A DNA stretch of 38,771 bases from Pseudanabaena sp. UBA1465 (GTDB lineage Bacteria; Cyanobacteriota; Cyanobacteriia; Pseudanabaenales; Pseudanabaenaceae). The translations under genes were made by a program, and so were the position numbers. Below, piece after piece: positions 22,660 to 31,400 of this stretch; the stretch's first letter is position 1; each line of letters begins with the position of its first letter. The notes beneath the pieces were generated by a model that was given only the letters and a program-made list of their open reading frames with translations, had not been told where the DNA came from and did no database searches. The DNA lies in assembly GCA_002325645.1 (NCBI GenBank), contig DCSN01000206.1, positions 1 through 38,771 of the forward strand, read 5' to 3'.

Positions 22660-24879
22660 CTAAGGTACTTCAATGGGAATAATCGTATACTCAGGTAAGG
22701 ATATCTGAAAATGATCTTTTTGGCTCAGCATAATCACTAGTCGTGCAACAGACTGTGGCTTAACTGCCAAATCACTCCAAGGTACAGCAATTTCTAGGCA
22801 TTGCTCTAGACCTATTTGGGTATGAGTTGTTATGGTTTCCCACTGAAAGTTTTCTGATGATTCTTGAAGTTGTACTGATTTATTCGCAAAATCTATCGCC
22901 AGATGGTGGCGAAATAAATAATTTAGCGGTGATATATCAGGCATATCAAAAAGTTTGACAGGGCTGTTGGGATGAATCCGACTAGGATAAAACCACAACA
23001 GATGTAGTTTACTTTGTGCAATGCTCTCTAGATTACTAAATTCTAGGCGCAAGTAGCAATAAAAATGATCATATCCATACCATAGAACTTTGACGGGTAC
23101 ATTTTGATGCATTGCACCCCTTGCTCGGCTAATCTCTATTTTACCTGCACCTTGCCAATCATCGTTTTCAAATCTACCGTTAATGATTGGATGAATTAGG
23201 CTGGTTGGCCGATCGCTGGTCTGAACATCATGGGGTTCAAGGGGATAGAGTAAGGCATGGGGGACTGGTTCGTTAAGGGCGCGATAAATTACCTGTAAAT
23301 GTTCACGAAATAGGCGATCGAACATGGCATCGTCATTAGAGCTATGTCCTTCACCAAACCACCAAAACCAGTCCGATCCTTCGGCTGCCATGAGGCTATC
23401 CCATGCTTCGGGATTATTTTCAGGGGTGGCTTCGGGGTGTAAAGCTAGAACCTGTCTGGCTTCAGCGAGCAATTCCCAAGCACGATTTTTGACGGGATCG
23501 CCAATCCATGTGGTAAAGCTGGATTCAATCCATGAGCCGCTATGTAATTGGTGAGGGGGGATTTTTTCGATGGGCGGGAATTTGGCGAGATATTCAGAGG
23601 GAGTAACGAGTTTAAGATTGGTATTTTCCGAAAGATTTTGATAGAGGGTTTGTAAAAATGGGTTGCCATCTTGGGGATAAAATTCCCAACAGTTTTCACC
23701 ATCAAGGGCGATCGTGACTAACCAAGGTTGACTGTCGGGATGCTCGGCAAGATATTCATTTTGTTGTTTTTGAATCGTCATCAAACGATCGCAGAGGTCG
23801 TCACTGGCGGCTTGGGGCAGGAGTGCGCCATAGCTAAAGCCAATCAGGTCGGAGAGGAGGCGATCGCGAAAAATAATTGCTAAGTCGCCGTGGACAGTTT
23901 CAAGGCGATAGGGTTGATAAAGTAAATGGGGTGCATTGATTGATCCCCTCTCGTCCCGACGGAAGTAATGTCCAAGACTCCAGCCTAATACTCCCTCATC
24001 AGAGCATAACCACGAAAAGCCCTGTTTAGAGACATGGGGCAAGATGGCAGGACTAACTGATTGTTCCGATGGCCATATCCCCTTGGGATCGCAGCCAAAA
24101 TGTTGACGATAGAGCTCTTTGGCTTTTTCGAGATGTAAGTTTATGTCTGGTTCCCATCGAAAGCGAGTATTAGGTAGATGCATTTGCGATACGGCGATTC
24201 TACCTGCTTGCGTATCTGCCAATAGGGGCATAATCGGATGATAGTAGGGAGTAGTTGTAATTTCTAGTTGCCCATGTTTTTGCATTTGCCGATGTTGGGG
24301 CATGATGCGGCTAATAATTTCACGCTGTTTGCTATAGATCCTTTGGCGATCGGCGAGGGTGAAATCCTTGCCCCGCTCGTACCATTCTGCGATTTCAGGA
24401 TCAGCGTCGCGAAACAGGGGATCAATCCATGCCAAGTTATGCCAAGCCAGTAAATCACTAAAATCAGGGGCTTGCCAGCTATCTATACACCATTCAATCC
24501 CGTAGGCTTGGCGCTGAGCAAGTAGATCGGCGTAGCGGGAGTATGGCTCAATCATGTTTTGGTGATTGGCATCAAAGAAATGCTCGACGATGAAATGCTT
24601 TTGCGATCGCGTTAAAGTGTCAACGGGTGTTAATGTCAGCGCTAAGTAAGGATCAAAAGCTTTGCCCTCTACATAATCTTGCAATTGGAGAATCAGCGAT
24701 GGCACAAGATTAATGGTTTGATGGAGCTTGGGATATCTTGACAACATCACCGCAAGATCCAAATAATCTTTTACGCCATGCAGTCTCACCCAAGGCAAGT
24801 GATACTTACCCGCGATCGCGCTTTTGTAAAGAGGTTGATGTTGGTGCCAGATAAATGCGATATGTAGAGGAGAAGACAT
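22660..24879 (-). CDS. Glycoside hydrolase family 57 protein (alpha-glucan-active)
   Basis: GH57 enzymes act on alpha-1,4/1,6-glucans (amylase, amylopullulanase, branching enzyme). The N-terminus LHIAFIWHQHQPLYKS carries the HQHQP motif. GIWPSEQSVSPAIL probably holds the catalytic Glu, with WLCSDEGVLGWSLG and IALDGENCWEFY as further family regions that may supply the acid. Residues beyond about 560 form a beta-rich C-terminal domain. I start at the ATG at 24879 (MSSPLHIAF), giving about 739 residues. The longer frame from 24963 would overlap the divergent DUF192 gene and adds non-family residues. Probably involved in glycogen metabolism; the exact specificity is not determinable here. Confidence 0.87.
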   Translation of the reverse strand: MSSPLHIAFIWHQHQPLYKSAIAGKYHLPWVRLHGVKDYLDLAVMLSRYPKLHQTINLVPSLILQLQDYVEGKAFDPYLALTLTPVDTLTRSQKHFIVEHFFDANHQNMIEPYSRYADLLAQRQAYGIEWCIDSWQAPDFSDLLAWHNLAWIDPLFRDADPEIAEWYERGKDFTLADRQRIYSKQREIISRIMPQHRQMQKHGQLEITTTPYYHPIMPLLADTQAGRIAVSQMHLPNTRFRWEPDINLHLEKAKELYRQHFGCDPKGIWPSEQSVSPAILPHVSKQGFSWLCSDEGVLGWSLGHYFRRDERGSINAPHLLYQPYRLETVHGDLAIIFRDRLLSDLIGFSYGALLPQAASDDLCDRLMTIQKQQNEYLAEHPDSQPWLVTIALDGENCWEFYPQDGNPFLQTLYQNLSENTNLKLVTPSEYLAKFPPIEKIPPHQLHSGSWIESSFTTWIGDPVKNRAWELLAEARQVLALHPEATPENNPEAWDSLMAAEGSDWFWWFGEGHSSNDDAMFDRLFREHLQVIYRALNEPVPHALLYPLEPHDVQTSDRPTSLIHPIINGRFENDDWQGAGKIEISRARGAMHQNVPVKVLWYGYDHFYCYLRLEFSNLESIAQSKLHLLWFYPSRIHPNSPVKLFDMPDISPLNYLFRHHLAIDFANKSVQLQESSENFQWETITTHTQIGLEQCLEIAVPWSDLAVKPQSVARLVIMLSQKDHFQISLPEYTIIPIEVP

Positions 24880-24882
24880 AGG

Positions 24883-25509
24883 ATGACTGGCAATATGACT
24901 GGCGATACTTTTAGAAATTGTGACACACCTAATCCTAGTTCGCTCCAAATACTTTTTATACAACTATGTACTCTTAGTCTTAGCTTGTGCTTAATGGGCT
25001 GTACTGATGCCCCTGTGATCCCTGATATGACTAAATCATCGCCATTGGTTCCTGTAGAGAAAGCTCCAACGCGATCGCCCCAAACCAAACCTCAACCAGT
25101 CGAAGCACTAGGACAATATTTGCCGATTACTGCCACTGCGATGATCGCTGGTCGTGAGATTCAGCTAGAGGTGGCGGAGACTCCTGGTCAGCAAGAAAAG
25201 GGTTTAATGTTTCGCCCACCCCTAGCGGATGATCGCGGTATGTTGTTTCCCTTTACTCCCGCCCGTCCCGTTGCTTTTTGGATGAAGAATACACCTTCCC
25301 CCCTCGATATTATTTTCTTGCTTAATGGTGAGGTGAAAGCGATCGCCCGTAATGCTACGACCTGTAAAAGCAATCCCTGTCCAACTTATCCTGCGGGTGG
25401 TGTAGTTGCCGATAATGTAATCGAGGTAAGGGCTGGACTCACCGAAGAGCTAGGCTTGCAAGAAGGGGATCAAATTACAGTCAAATTATTGTTGCCAAAA
25501 AATCAATGA
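24883..25509 (+). CDS. DUF192 lipoprotein
   Basis: DUF192 proteins are small, secreted, beta-rich proteins of unclear role. The N-terminus has a lipoprotein signal (FIQLCTLSLSLCLMGC), with the LMGC lipobox giving Cys as the lipidated residue. The conserved domain follows at about 85-205: ETPGQQEKGLMFRPPLADDR, GMLFPFTPARPVAFWMKNT, PLDIIFLLNGEVKAI, and the end EELGLQEGDQITVKLLL. The annotated ATG lies only 3 bp from the divergent GH57 start, so promoters must overlap coding sequence, or the true start is a little further in (ATG at 24895). The family call is secure. Confidence 0.88.
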   Translation: MTGNMTGDTFRNCDTPNPSSLQILFIQLCTLSLSLCLMGCTDAPVIPDMTKSSPLVPVEKAPTRSPQTKPQPVEALGQYLPITATAMIAGREIQLEVAETPGQQEKGLMFRPPLADDRGMLFPFTPARPVAFWMKNTPSPLDIIFLLNGEVKAIARNATTCKSNPCPTYPAGGVVADNVIEVRAGLTEELGLQEGDQITVKLLLPKNQ

Positions 25510-25614
25510 ACACTATAATTTTAGGGTTATAAATTTAAAAAACACTTGGTAATTTAGTCACGAAGGTGATACAAGTAGCAGTGGTGGATCTTGAGTGAAA
25601 GAAGAGTTAAAAAA

Positions 25615-26115
25615 ATGACAGCCATCAGAGCAAGAATGCCTGAACCACAGCGATCGCCCCAACCCATTGATCGCAAGAGTAAGCGCTTGCCTGCGGGTCG
25701 CAAATCATTACCTAACAAGAACGTCAAGCGTCTTCCTCGCGCCAACTCTTTCCCACTGCCTCTATGGTTGCGTGTATTGATGTCAACGCAGAAGCTGTCC
25801 ATCGTCGTAACTGTGTTGCTAACGCTGTCAGTGTTTGCGATTTATGGCTGGACTGTCTATGCCCAAGAGCAGTGGAACCAGCAATACAAGAAACTAGAAC
25901 AATTGAAACGCCAAGAGCGACAGTTGACCACTGCGGAAGGATCGTTTGATAACGATATGTTGCGATCGGTACAAAAGAATCCAAGGGAACTAGTCCGAGA
26001 GCGTCCTGAGCAATCGATTTTTTTGCATGCGGCTCCACTGCGTCCTAAGCATGATCTCCCTGCAACTGTCTCAGAGCTTCCTAAAAATAAACCTAACGAA
26101 AGTCTAGGTTATTAA
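25615..26115 (+). CDS. Single-pass membrane protein with FtsL/DivIC-like layout
   Basis: I do not recognise this as a named family. From the ATG at 25615 (preceded by GAAGAG) it has a basic, Pro-rich cytoplasmic N-terminus of about 58 residues (RKSKRLPAGRKSLPNKNVKR), one transmembrane helix (LSIVVTVLLTLSVFAIYGWT) and a short coiled segment outside (EQWNQQYKKLEQLKRQERQL), then a Pro-rich tail. That layout and size match FtsL/DivIC cell-division proteins, which diverge beyond easy recognition, so a division role is a hypothesis. A TTG at 25591 would add eight residues. It ends at a strong terminator. Confidence 0.6.
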   Translation: MTAIRARMPEPQRSPQPIDRKSKRLPAGRKSLPNKNVKRLPRANSFPLPLWLRVLMSTQKLSIVVTVLLTLSVFAIYGWTVYAQEQWNQQYKKLEQLKRQERQLTTAEGSFDNDMLRSVQKNPRELVRERPEQSIFLHAAPLRPKHDLPATVSELPKNKPNESLGY

Positions 26116-26146
26116 CAAAAAAAGGGCGCGAAGCGCCCTTTTTTGT
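26115..26146. terminator. Terminator after the FtsL-like gene
   Basis: The GGGCGC/GCGCCC stem with a GAA loop (26130-26132) is flanked by A7 and T6 tracts, a textbook intrinsic terminator that can act in both directions. Confidence 0.88.
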
Positions 26147-26284
26147 GATCTAAATTATAAGGAAAGGGGCTAAGATTGAAAGTACCTGAATTTATTGTTT
26201 TCCTGTAATCACATCACAAAAACATAATAAGTTCGGTATTTTATCTTTATGTTTTCGTATTAACCATTCATGAATTAACGCATT

Positions 26285-27934
26285 ATGTCTACACCAGTAA
26301 CACCATCAGAGTCTAACGTTGCTCACGATCGCATTATCTTTTTTGATACCACATTGCGCGATGGCGAACAGTCCCCTGGCGCAACCCTAAATGTGGAGCA
26401 GAAACTGCTAATCGCTCAGCAACTGGCTCGACTTGGTGTAGACATCATTGAGGCGGGGTTTCCCTTTGCGAGTAAAGGCGATTTTCATGCGGTTCAGGGT
26501 ATTGCCAAGTTAGTTGGCACTGAGACTGGTCCAACAATTTGCGGTTTAGCGCGTGCGACTCGCTCAGATATTGATGCGGCGGCCGAAGCCGTTAAACCTG
26601 CGGCAAGAGGAAGAATTCATACTTTTCTTGCCACTTCGGATATTCATTTGGAATATAAGCTCCGCAAAACTCGCGCTGAAGTTTTAGCGATCGTGCCAGA
26701 CATGGTCGCCTATGCAAGATCTAAAGTTGCTGATGTCGAGTTTTCTCCTGAAGATGCAGGTCGCTCCGATCCTGAGTTTCTCTATCAAGTTTTAGAAGCC
26801 GCGATCGCCGCAGGGGCATCGACGGTCAATATCCCCGACACCGTGGGCTATTTGACCCCATCGGAATTTGGGGCTTTGATTAAGGGCATTAAGGATAATG
26901 TGCCAAATATTGATCAAGCGATCATTTCCGTACATGGTCATAATGATCTTGGTTTGGCGGTGGCAAACTTCCTTGAGGCTGCCAAAAATGGTGCGCGTCA
27001 AATGGAATGCACGATTAATGGGATTGGTGAACGCGCAGGAAATGCCGCCCTCGAAGAATTGGTGATGGCTCTACATGTCCGTCGCTCCTATTTCAATACT
27101 TTCCTCGGTCGTCCTGCGGAATCGACTGCGCCCCTTTGCAATATTGATACCAAACAGATTTACAAGACTTCGCGCCTTGTGTCCAATCTCACAGGAATGT
27201 TGGTGCAGCCCAATAAGGCGATCGTTGGTGCAAATGCTTTTGCCCATGAGTCGGGCATTCATCAAGATGGCGTATTAAAGAATCGCCTCACCTACGAAAT
27301 CATGGATGCTCAATCGATCGGCTTAACCGATAACTTGATTGTGCTTGGTAAGCTCTCAGGACGTAATGCCTTGAGTTCGCGCTTAAAAGAACTTGGCTTT
27401 GAGCTTTCCGAACAGGAACTTAATGCTGCTTTTGTGCGCTTTAAGGAACTTGCTGATAAGAAGCGCGAAATTAGCGATCGCGACCTAGAGGCAATTGTAA
27501 ACGACGAAATCCGTCATGCCCCTGAAGCCTTCAAGCTCGATCATGTGCAAGTAAGCTGTGGCGATCGCGCCCTTCCGACGGCTACAGTCACTGTGGTGAT
27601 GCCCGATGGTCAAGAAATCACCGATGCTTCTGTAGGAACAGGGCCCGTTGATGCAATATACAAAGCGATCAATCGGATTGTAAATGTTCCTAATCAATTG
27701 ATTGAGTACTCAGTCCAGTCTGTCACCGCAGGTATTGATGCCCTCGGTGAAGTCACTATTCGTCTCAAACATCCTGATGCGGGTACACTTTCTGGACATT
27801 CTGCTAATACCGATGTCATTGTCGCTTCGGCGAGAGCCTATCTCAGTGCCTTGAATAAGCTCTATTTCGCGCTTCAGACACCGAGTACCAAGATTAGCGA
27901 TCACGATAATCTCAAGAAAGAAGCTGCATTGTAA
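26285..27934 (+). CDS. leuA: 2-isopropylmalate synthase
   Basis: LeuA condenses acetyl-CoA with 2-oxoisovalerate, the first committed step of leucine synthesis. Motifs seen are FFDTTLRDGEQSPGATLN (metal-binding Asp21, catalytic Arg25), SVHGHNDLGLAVANFLEAAK (HxH metal site plus Asn) and GIGERAGNAALEE. The C-terminal third (about 400-549) is the regulatory LeuA dimerisation domain that binds leucine; GTGPVDAIYKAINRI is its hallmark. The length of 549 residues fits the family. No leader peptide with leucine codons or T-box was seen in the 138 bp between the preceding terminator and the start. It is probably monocistronic. Confidence 0.97.
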   Translation: MSTPVTPSESNVAHDRIIFFDTTLRDGEQSPGATLNVEQKLLIAQQLARLGVDIIEAGFPFASKGDFHAVQGIAKLVGTETGPTICGLARATRSDIDAAAEAVKPAARGRIHTFLATSDIHLEYKLRKTRAEVLAIVPDMVAYARSKVADVEFSPEDAGRSDPEFLYQVLEAAIAAGASTVNIPDTVGYLTPSEFGALIKGIKDNVPNIDQAIISVHGHNDLGLAVANFLEAAKNGARQMECTINGIGERAGNAALEELVMALHVRRSYFNTFLGRPAESTAPLCNIDTKQIYKTSRLVSNLTGMLVQPNKAIVGANAFAHESGIHQDGVLKNRLTYEIMDAQSIGLTDNLIVLGKLSGRNALSSRLKELGFELSEQELNAAFVRFKELADKKREISDRDLEAIVNDEIRHAPEAFKLDHVQVSCGDRALPTATVTVVMPDGQEITDASVGTGPVDAIYKAINRIVNVPNQLIEYSVQSVTAGIDALGEVTIRLKHPDAGTLSGHSANTDVIVASARAYLSALNKLYFALQTPSTKISDHDNLKKEAAL

Positions 27935-27943
27935 AATCATCTG

Positions 27944-27979
27944 GAAAAGAAAAGCCGCGCAAAGCGCGGCTTTTCTTTC
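27944..27979. terminator. leuA terminator
   Basis: The stem GCCGCGC/GCGCGGC with an AAA loop (27961-27963) is extended by A- and T-rich outer arms, giving about 16 bp of pairing. Confidence 0.88.
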
Positions 27980-28023
27980 GAGCAAAAAAATTGAAAATTT
28001 CTTATGTTAGAAAATGTTAAAAA

Positions 28024-29442
28024 ATGTTAAAAACTTTTCTTCTATCTTTACTAACTACAGCCGCAGTTCTGCCCACCACAAATGTATTTGCGGCTCCCGA
28101 TGCAGATCCCAATCCAAACAATAAAATTTCTCAAGCTTCTAATCAACGCAAAATTGTTTTGGAACGGCAAGAAATGCGCCCACTGATGGGCAAGCTTGAC
28201 CAAGTACCGATGCTAAATAGCAATAGTCCTGAAATTGTGCAAACAGAAGGAATTTTGTTATCGGCTTTTCCATCGACAGGCATGGCGTATCCTCAAGCCC
28301 ATTTAAACTTTCCCTTTGAGGGACGCTTTGATGTATTTACCCACCATATTTCTAAAGCGCCACCACCAACGGATTTAAGAACTCTGTATATCGGCGCGAT
28401 CGCCTATAATCCCACGGATAAACCTGTAACCATTGATGTGTTGCAAGGAGCCAGCTATCTTAGTCAGCCCGATGCGCCATTTTATGAAGCCCCAAATTAT
28501 TCTCTGAATAACGATGGTGCAACCTATCGCGGACCTGGCGATCGCGCCATGCTGGATATTTTGCGCGGTCGTCGTCAGGATATTTTTCCTGCTCAGATTG
28601 TGATTCCACCGAAACAAAGCCGCATGTTAATGAATGTGCCAATTCCCGTTAAGGAATTAGATCCACCCTTAAATGGGCGATCGGGTTTATCGCGTTTACG
28701 CAGTGATGGCAAGGTTTATGTCGCAACTTTAGCGCTCTATGCCAGACTGAATTCTGATGGAACGGAACGCGCTCCCAATCTGGCGGAATGGGAAAATATT
28801 CTTAAGAATGGAGAATTAGCCAAGCCTCGCGATGTTGTACCAACTCCTCCAGATTTAACGGAAGGAGCCTTTGAATATAGCCGTGTCGCTGGTGTGCAGA
28901 TGGGTTCTCAATGGTTTGGGAACTTAACCGATAAAGATCGTAATGATTTAGCAATTCCTAAACGTGGCGAATCCTATTCCTATGGGCTAAGTCTCTTACA
29001 ATACGGCACGATGGGAACAGGACAAGTGCAAACTGCGCCGCTAAAAGTGCGTTATCCCGATACGGCTTATTCTGCTCATGGTAATTACGGCGTGCAGTAT
29101 AATCTGACGATGCCTTTGCACAATCCCACGAACGAAACTCAAACCGTGGTTCTATCGTTCCAAAATCCGATCAAATACGATAAGCCTGTCGGTGGGTTGC
29201 AATTTTTTGAACCATTACCCGATGATGTTTTCTTTCGCGGTTCGGTGCGCGTCAAATTTCGGGATGATAAGGGTTTAGCGCAAACTCGTTATGTGCATCT
29301 AATGATGAAGCGTGGTGAACGCGGTAAATCTCTGGTTACTTTAACGATGCCCCCAAGCGATCGCCGTGTAGTCCAGTTTGATTTTCTCTATCCTGCGGAT
29401 GCGACACCACCGCAAGTTTTGACGGTGACAACGACACCATAA
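28024..29442 (+). CDS. DUF3370 exported protein
   Basis: The 472-residue protein has a signal peptide (MLKTFLLSLLTTAAVLPTTN-VFAA). The mature part contains RQEMRPLMGKLDQVPMLNSN, LNFPFEGRFDVFTHHI, LYIGAIAYNPTDKPVTIDVL and YGVQYNLTMPLHNPTNETQT, consistent with DUF3370, a family found almost only in cyanobacteria. The two N-P-T segments look like repeated beta-sandwich modules, so a surface or outer-membrane-associated role is plausible but unproven. The start lies in a short direct repeat of AAAATGTTA (28011-28029), which offers a second ATG at 28014 in a different frame. A perfect palindrome overlaps the stop codon. Confidence 0.8.
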   Translation: MLKTFLLSLLTTAAVLPTTNVFAAPDADPNPNNKISQASNQRKIVLERQEMRPLMGKLDQVPMLNSNSPEIVQTEGILLSAFPSTGMAYPQAHLNFPFEGRFDVFTHHISKAPPPTDLRTLYIGAIAYNPTDKPVTIDVLQGASYLSQPDAPFYEAPNYSLNNDGATYRGPGDRAMLDILRGRRQDIFPAQIVIPPKQSRMLMNVPIPVKELDPPLNGRSGLSRLRSDGKVYVATLALYARLNSDGTERAPNLAEWENILKNGELAKPRDVVPTPPDLTEGAFEYSRVAGVQMGSQWFGNLTDKDRNDLAIPKRGESYSYGLSLLQYGTMGTGQVQTAPLKVRYPDTAYSAHGNYGVQYNLTMPLHNPTNETQTVVLSFQNPIKYDKPVGGLQFFEPLPDDVFFRGSVRVKFRDDKGLAQTRYVHLMMKRGERGKSLVTLTMPPSDRRVVQFDFLYPADATPPQVLTVTTTP

Positions 29443-29473
29443 ATTAGTGGCGCTTCGCGCCACTAATTTATGG
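29437..29473. terminator. Perfect 17-bp-arm palindrome at the DUF3370 stop codon
   Basis: Arms 29437-29453 and 29457-29473 are exact complements around a TTC loop, with core GTGGCGC/GCGCCAC. The stop codon lies inside the left arm. Confidence 0.75.
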
Positions 29474-29492
29474 TAAATAAATTGATAAATTG

Positions 29493-30245
29493 ATGACTCA
29501 GCACTATTTGGAGATATTTGTTTTGCGTCAGTTTAATGTGCTTGGTCTGCCCGTACATATTCATGAAAGTTACCGTGATTGGCTTGCTCAAAGATTGCAA
29601 GATCGTCAGGGAACCCATGTGGTGACAATTAATGCGGAAATGACCATGCAAGCCCGCAAAAATCCTGCTTTGGCAAACGTAATTAAGCAGGCGGAATTAG
29701 TTGTTCCTGATGGTTCGGGGATTGTGCTGTATCTGCGATCGCAAGGTGAAAAAATTGAGCGATGTCCGGGCATTGAGCTATCTGAGCAGATCGTCGCGAT
29801 CGCTGCCGAAAAACAATGGCGGATCTTTTTGATTGGTGGTGCGCCTAATGTTGTTAATACGGTGGCAGCAGATTGGCAACAGCAATGGTCAGATATAGCG
29901 ATCGCAGGGACGCATCATGGCTATTTTGATCATGTGATCGAGCAGCAGATTATTGAACAGTTGCAAAGTTCTCAACCTGATTTAATTCTTGTTGGTTTGG
30001 GAGTGCCACGCCAAGAGTTATGGATTCAAAAATATCGTTACTTATGTCCAAATGCAGTGTGGATCGGTGTGGGCGGTAGTTTTGATATTTGGTCAGGATT
30101 GAAAACCCGCGCCCCTGAATTTTTTGGTAAGAATAATTTGGAGTGGTTATATCGTCTCTATCAAGAGCCTTGGCGATGGAAGCGAATGCTGTCCCTGCCT
30201 CACTTTGTTTGGTGTGTCACCATTGATTCTGTATTCAAAAAATAA
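29493..30245 (+). CDS. WecG/TagA/CpsF-family glycosyltransferase (GT26)
   Basis: Members transfer N-acetylmannosamine, its uronic acid or related sugars onto undecaprenyl-linked intermediates during polysaccharide or teichoic-acid synthesis at the inner membrane. Motifs are THVVTINAEMTMQARKNP, LVVPDGSGIVLYLR, RIFLIGGAPNVV, DLILVGLGVPRQELWIQK and WIGVGGSFDIWSG, all in family order, with a basic/aromatic C-terminal tail (LYRLYQEPWRWKRML) that may touch the membrane. I use the ATG at 29493 rather than the TTG at 29490. The acceptor sugar in this organism cannot be told. It shares direction with DUF3370 and the VOC gene, but hairpins separate them. Confidence 0.9.
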   Translation: MTQHYLEIFVLRQFNVLGLPVHIHESYRDWLAQRLQDRQGTHVVTINAEMTMQARKNPALANVIKQAELVVPDGSGIVLYLRSQGEKIERCPGIELSEQIVAIAAEKQWRIFLIGGAPNVVNTVAADWQQQWSDIAIAGTHHGYFDHVIEQQIIEQLQSSQPDLILVGLGVPRQELWIQKYRYLCPNAVWIGVGGSFDIWSGLKTRAPEFFGKNNLEWLYRLYQEPWRWKRMLSLPHFVWCVTIDSVFKK

Positions 30246-30268
30246 AAAGTGGCACTTTTTGTTTTTTG
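30236..30268. terminator. AT-rich palindrome at the glycosyltransferase stop codon
   Basis: Bases 30236-30251 and 30253-30268 are reverse complements apart from one mismatch and include the stop codon. The stem is weak in G-C pairs but is followed by T-runs. Confidence 0.45.
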
Positions 30269-30283
30269 AGTTTTAATAGAAAC

Positions 30284-30679
30284 ATGAAATATCATCACAC
30301 TTCAATTAAGACTGCGGATATTTTTGCAGCGATCGCCTTTTATGAAGCGCTAGGTTTTGAAGTAATCGAAAGATTTACGGCAGGAATTACCCTTGCTTGC
30401 TGGATGCGTGGCGCGGAGACTAATTTGGAGCTAATGCAGGTTCCTGAACCTAAACATATTTCTAATCCCTTTGGTGATGAGCATTATGTGGGTTACTATC
30501 ATCTTTCCTTTCATGTAGAGAATCTCGAATCTTTGTTACAAGATTTAGTCAGCAAATTAGGGAAGGTCAGATTACTTTTGCCACCTAGAGAACAAATGAT
30601 TGGCGATCGCACTTATCAAGTGGCTTTTATTGCAGATCCTGATGGGTTGCCGATTGAGTTAATGCAATTAATGTCATAA
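30284..30679 (+). CDS. VOC (glyoxalase/bleomycin-resistance-like) superfamily protein
   Basis: The protein has 131 residues from the ATG at 30284 (MKYHHTSIKTADIFAAIAFY); a TTG at 30266 would add six. It has the paired beta-alpha-beta-beta-beta layout: the first half has HHTSIKTADIFAAIAFYEAL and NLELMQV, the second YYHLSFHVENLESLLQDL and FIADPDGLPIELMQL. His5, Glu49, His83-type and Glu127-type residues could bind a metal as in glyoxalase I, but the substrate is not clear. A glyoxalase-like role in methylglyoxal removal is possible. It is followed by a strong terminator. Confidence 0.82.
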   Translation: MKYHHTSIKTADIFAAIAFYEALGFEVIERFTAGITLACWMRGAETNLELMQVPEPKHISNPFGDEHYVGYYHLSFHVENLESLLQDLVSKLGKVRLLLPPREQMIGDRTYQVAFIADPDGLPIELMQLMS

Positions 30680-30709
30680 AAGAGGCGTGCTTTACACGCC
30701 TCTTTTATG
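30675..30709. terminator. Bidirectional terminator between the VOC and cyanase genes
   Basis: Perfect 15-bp arms (30675-30689 and 30695-30709) enclose a five-base loop, with core GAGGCGTG/CACGCCTC. The VOC stop codon lies in the left arm. A smaller CCGC/GCGG hairpin follows at about 30721-30731. Confidence 0.85.
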
Positions 30710-30751
30710 GGCTGTGTCACCCGCGTAGCGGATGGTACAGGGATTTGGGCT

Positions 30752-31198
30752 TTACCATTTTTTATAAGGCAAAAATTTACCATTCATGGTTACTTTGACG
30801 CGATCGCCCTTAGGATCTTCCACCTTCTCGATATCGAGAGTGAAATCGATCGCACTCATAATTCCATCACCAAACTTCTCATGGATAATTTCCTTGATTG
30901 GATATCCATACACCTGCATGATTTCATAAAAGCGGTAAATGAGCGGATCGGTGGGAACGGCTAGTCCTAGACCTTTGCTAGGATAAGAACTCAAGGCTGT
31001 AACAATCTCTTCACCTAGTCCTAGTGCTTCAGCAATCTTTTGCGCTTCTTCAACGGAGGTACTATTTTGACCATAAAAGAGCGAAGCAATCCAAACTTCA
31101 TCATGTCCTAGTAGTTTTTCAAGGTCAGTAAAACTTAAGCCTTTAGCCTTTTTTGCCGCTAATAATGTTTGTGTAAATGTAGGAAATTCAACTGTCAT
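30752..31198 (-). CDS. cynS: Cyanate hydratase (cyanase)
   Basis: Cyanase converts cyanate and bicarbonate to ammonia and CO2, giving nitrogen and removing a toxic product of urea and carbamoyl phosphate breakdown. From the ATG at 31198 it has 148 residues. The catalytic triad is at Arg89 (YRFYE), Glu92 and Ser115 (GIMSAIDF), a constant offset of seven from E. coli Arg96/Glu99/Ser122. The N-terminal helical domain (LLAAKKAKGLSFTDLEKLLG) is complete. A longer frame to 31246 reads through a palindrome and is rejected. A beta-carbonic anhydrase, the usual partner that resupplies bicarbonate, is 5 kb away. NtcA control is common in cyanobacteria, but I saw no GTA-N8-TAC site. Confidence 0.95.
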   Translation of the reverse strand: MTVEFPTFTQTLLAAKKAKGLSFTDLEKLLGHDEVWIASLFYGQNSTSVEEAQKIAEALGLGEEIVTALSSYPSKGLGLAVPTDPLIYRFYEIMQVYGYPIKEIIHEKFGDGIMSAIDFTLDIEKVEDPKGDRVKVTMNGKFLPYKKW

Positions 31199-31214
31199 AG
31201 ATTTTCGATAGATT

Positions 31215-31251
31215 ATTTTATGTGGTGCGGCAAAGCTGCGCCACATAAAAT
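31215..31251. repeat. Palindrome upstream of cynS
   Basis: ATTTTATGTGG (31215-31225) pairs exactly with CCACATAAAAT (31241-31251), and the 15-base centre contains GCGGCAAAGCTGC, itself partly paired. It lies just upstream of the cyanase ATG, so it is not the terminator of that gene. It could affect cynS mRNA 5' structure. Confidence 0.55.
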
Positions 31252-31296
31252 ATTAGCTTTGATGACACATTCTTGAGAGTTTATACTGAACAAATT

Positions 31297-31395
31297 TACA
31301 GCGCTTTGCGCTCAAAACCAAACCAAGAAAATGTTTAAAAGTGTTGCGAAGCAACACTTTTAAACATTTTCTTGTGGTTCTTTTGATCGGAAATT
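31297..31395. repeat. Palindromic MITE-like repeat, copy 1 (GTGTTGCGAAGCAACAC core)
   Basis: The centre is a 24-bp-arm hairpin (GAA loop at 31348-31350, arms out to 31324 and about 31374, then AACC/GGTT after a two-base bulge). It is bounded by TACAGCGCTTTGCGCTC (31297-31313) on the left and TTGATCGGAAATTGCTGTA on the right, so the ends form short TACAGC/GCTGTA inverted repeats. A second copy, inverted, lies at 38018-38119 with the same 17-base core. No coding capacity. Confidence 0.65.
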
Positions 31396-31400
31396 GCTGT

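Noticed and set aside
24880..24963. Extended N-terminus of the GH57 enzyme
   Set aside because: Overlaps the divergent DUF192 gene and adds residues before the conserved LHIAFIWHQHQP start that do not fit the family.
31199..31246. Extended N-terminus of cyanase
   Set aside because: Reads through a palindrome; the 148-residue form aligns with constant offset to the E. coli active-site residues.
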